NCBI GenBank assembly: GCA_015493405.1
Contig: WGDF01000214.1
Coordinates: 1 to 7,532, forward strand
DNA length: 7,532 nt
Reading direction: 5' to 3'
From: Flavobacteriaceae bacterium
GTDB taxonomy: Bacteria > Bacteroidota > Bacteroidia > Flavobacteriales > Flavobacteriaceae
The position numbers and the translations under genes were made by a program. This document shows, one piece after another, positions 6,716 through 7,532 of this stretch (within the stretch, counting starts at the first letter, position 1; each line of letters starts with the position of its first letter). The notes under the pieces are model-generated. The model was not told the origin of the DNA. It worked only from the letters and a program-made list of their open reading frames with translations, and searched no databases.

Positions 6716-7532
6716 ATGAAAATAAAAAGCGATTTTTTAGTCATCGGTTCGGGTATAGCAGGCTTATCATTTGCCATAAAAACAGCTGAAAAATTTCCGG
6801 ATAAAAAAATAAGCCTTATCACTAAAGGCACCAAAGAAGAATCCAACACCAAATATGCGCAAGGTGGTATTGCTACGGTATATGATTTGACTCAAGATTC
6901 TTATGAAGATCATATCAAGGACACCTTAATCGCCGGTGACGGTTTATGTGATGAAGAAGTGGTCAAAATGGTTATCACTCAAGCTACAGAACGGCTTGAT
7001 GAGTTACTGAACTGGGGCGTTTCATTTGATAAAAACCAAAAAGGCGAATTCGATTTGGGTAAAGAAGGTGGTCACTCCAGAAACAGAATTTTTCATCATA
7101 AAGATATTACCGGTTATGAAATTGAGCGCTCATTACTCAAAATCGTTGCACAAACGCCCAATATTGATTTCTATGATTTTCATTACGCCATCGACCTAAT
7201 TACCGAACATCAAGTTTATGGAGATCTGATTTCGCTGGATTCCCCCAAAACAGTTTTCGGTGCTTATGTTTTGGATGAAAAAACCAAAGAAATCAAAACA
7301 TTTACCGCCAAATATACATTATTGGCTACCGGCGGTAGCGGTCAGGTTTATGAAACCACGACCAATCCATTTGTAGCAACAGGCGACGGTATAGGAATGG
7401 CCTACCGTGCCAAAGCCCGCTTAACGGATATGGAATTTATCCAATTTCATCCCACGGCTCTTTATAATCCGGGTGAAAGTCCCGCTTTTTTGATTTCGGA
7501 AGCCGTTCGAGGATTCGGGGCCTATCTACGAA
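6716..7532 (+). CDS. nadB: L-aspartate oxidase NadB, C-terminus cut by the window edge
   Basis: NadB is a FAD enzyme that oxidises L-aspartate to iminoaspartate, which NadA then uses. The frame opens at ATG 6716 and remains open for 272 codons to the right edge; full-length family members are about 500-540 residues, so roughly half is missing. The dinucleotide-binding loop GSGIAGLS is at 11-18, directly after the start, which supports this start codon. Other family motifs are KYAQGGIA at 46-53, EGGHSRNRI at 117-125, ATGGSGQVY at 204-212, and MEFIQFHPTALY near 239-250 with H245. SEAVRGFGAYL near 261-271 has E262 and R265. The pattern separates it from succinate dehydrogenase/fumarate reductase flavoproteins, and the presence of nadA nearby supports the call. 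F267 replaces the Glu of the common RGEGA motif; this may simply be lineage-typical. Confidence 0.95.
   Translation, partial: MKIKSDFLVIGSGIAGLSFAIKTAEKFPDKKISLITKGTKEESNTKYAQGGIATVYDLTQDSYEDHIKDTLIAGDGLCDEEVVKMVITQATERLDELLNWGVSFDKNQKGEFDLGKEGGHSRNRIFHHKDITGYEIERSLLKIVAQTPNIDFYDFHYAIDLITEHQVYGDLISLDSPKTVFGAYVLDEKTKEIKTFTAKYTLLATGGSGQVYETTTNPFVATGDGIGMAYRAKARLTDMEFIQFHPTALYNPGESPAFLISEAVRGFGAYLR

Overview
The window looks like an ordinary chromosomal segment from a member of the Bacteroidota, most likely a flavobacterium-like organism. The signs are low GC content, no Shine-Dalgarno sequences ahead of the genes (A-rich leaders instead), promoter-like TAnnTTTG boxes, signal peptides of the MKK...AQ type, and a DUF3667-type protein, a family common in that phylum. 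No mobile element, CRISPR array, rRNA or tRNA was seen.

Left half, minus strand. From right to left in transcription order these are: a stand-alone tRNA-modifying methyltransferase (mnmD, 2901-3557); a secreted S9B serine peptidase resembling prolyl tripeptidyl peptidase/DPP IV (646-2772); and the first 194 residues of a DUF3667 membrane protein that runs off the left edge (1-584). Gaps are 128 and 61 bp, and no clear terminator separates the genes.

Right half, plus strand. A 183-bp divergent spacer leads into the branched-chain aminotransferase gene ilvE (3741-4820), which ends in a clear intrinsic terminator. Next comes an NAD de novo synthesis locus: nadA (4985-5980), a small exported protein that looks like a beta-barrel (6052-6639), and nadB (6716 to the right edge, cut after 272 codons). 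NadB oxidises L-aspartate to iminoaspartate, and NadA condenses that with dihydroxyacetone phosphate to give quinolinate. nadC, the next pathway gene, is not in the window.

Five of the seven genes belong to well-known families. The two least characterised are the DUF3667 fragment and the small exported protein inside the nad locus. Both are much more AT-rich than their neighbours (roughly 20-25% GC in hand-counted stretches). No convincing new multi-gene system is visible. The points most worth a second look are the exported protein between nadA and nadB, the C-rich G-poor leader before nadB, and the likely tripeptidase rather than dipeptidase specificity of the S9B enzyme. There is no gene-free stretch longer than 300 bases.
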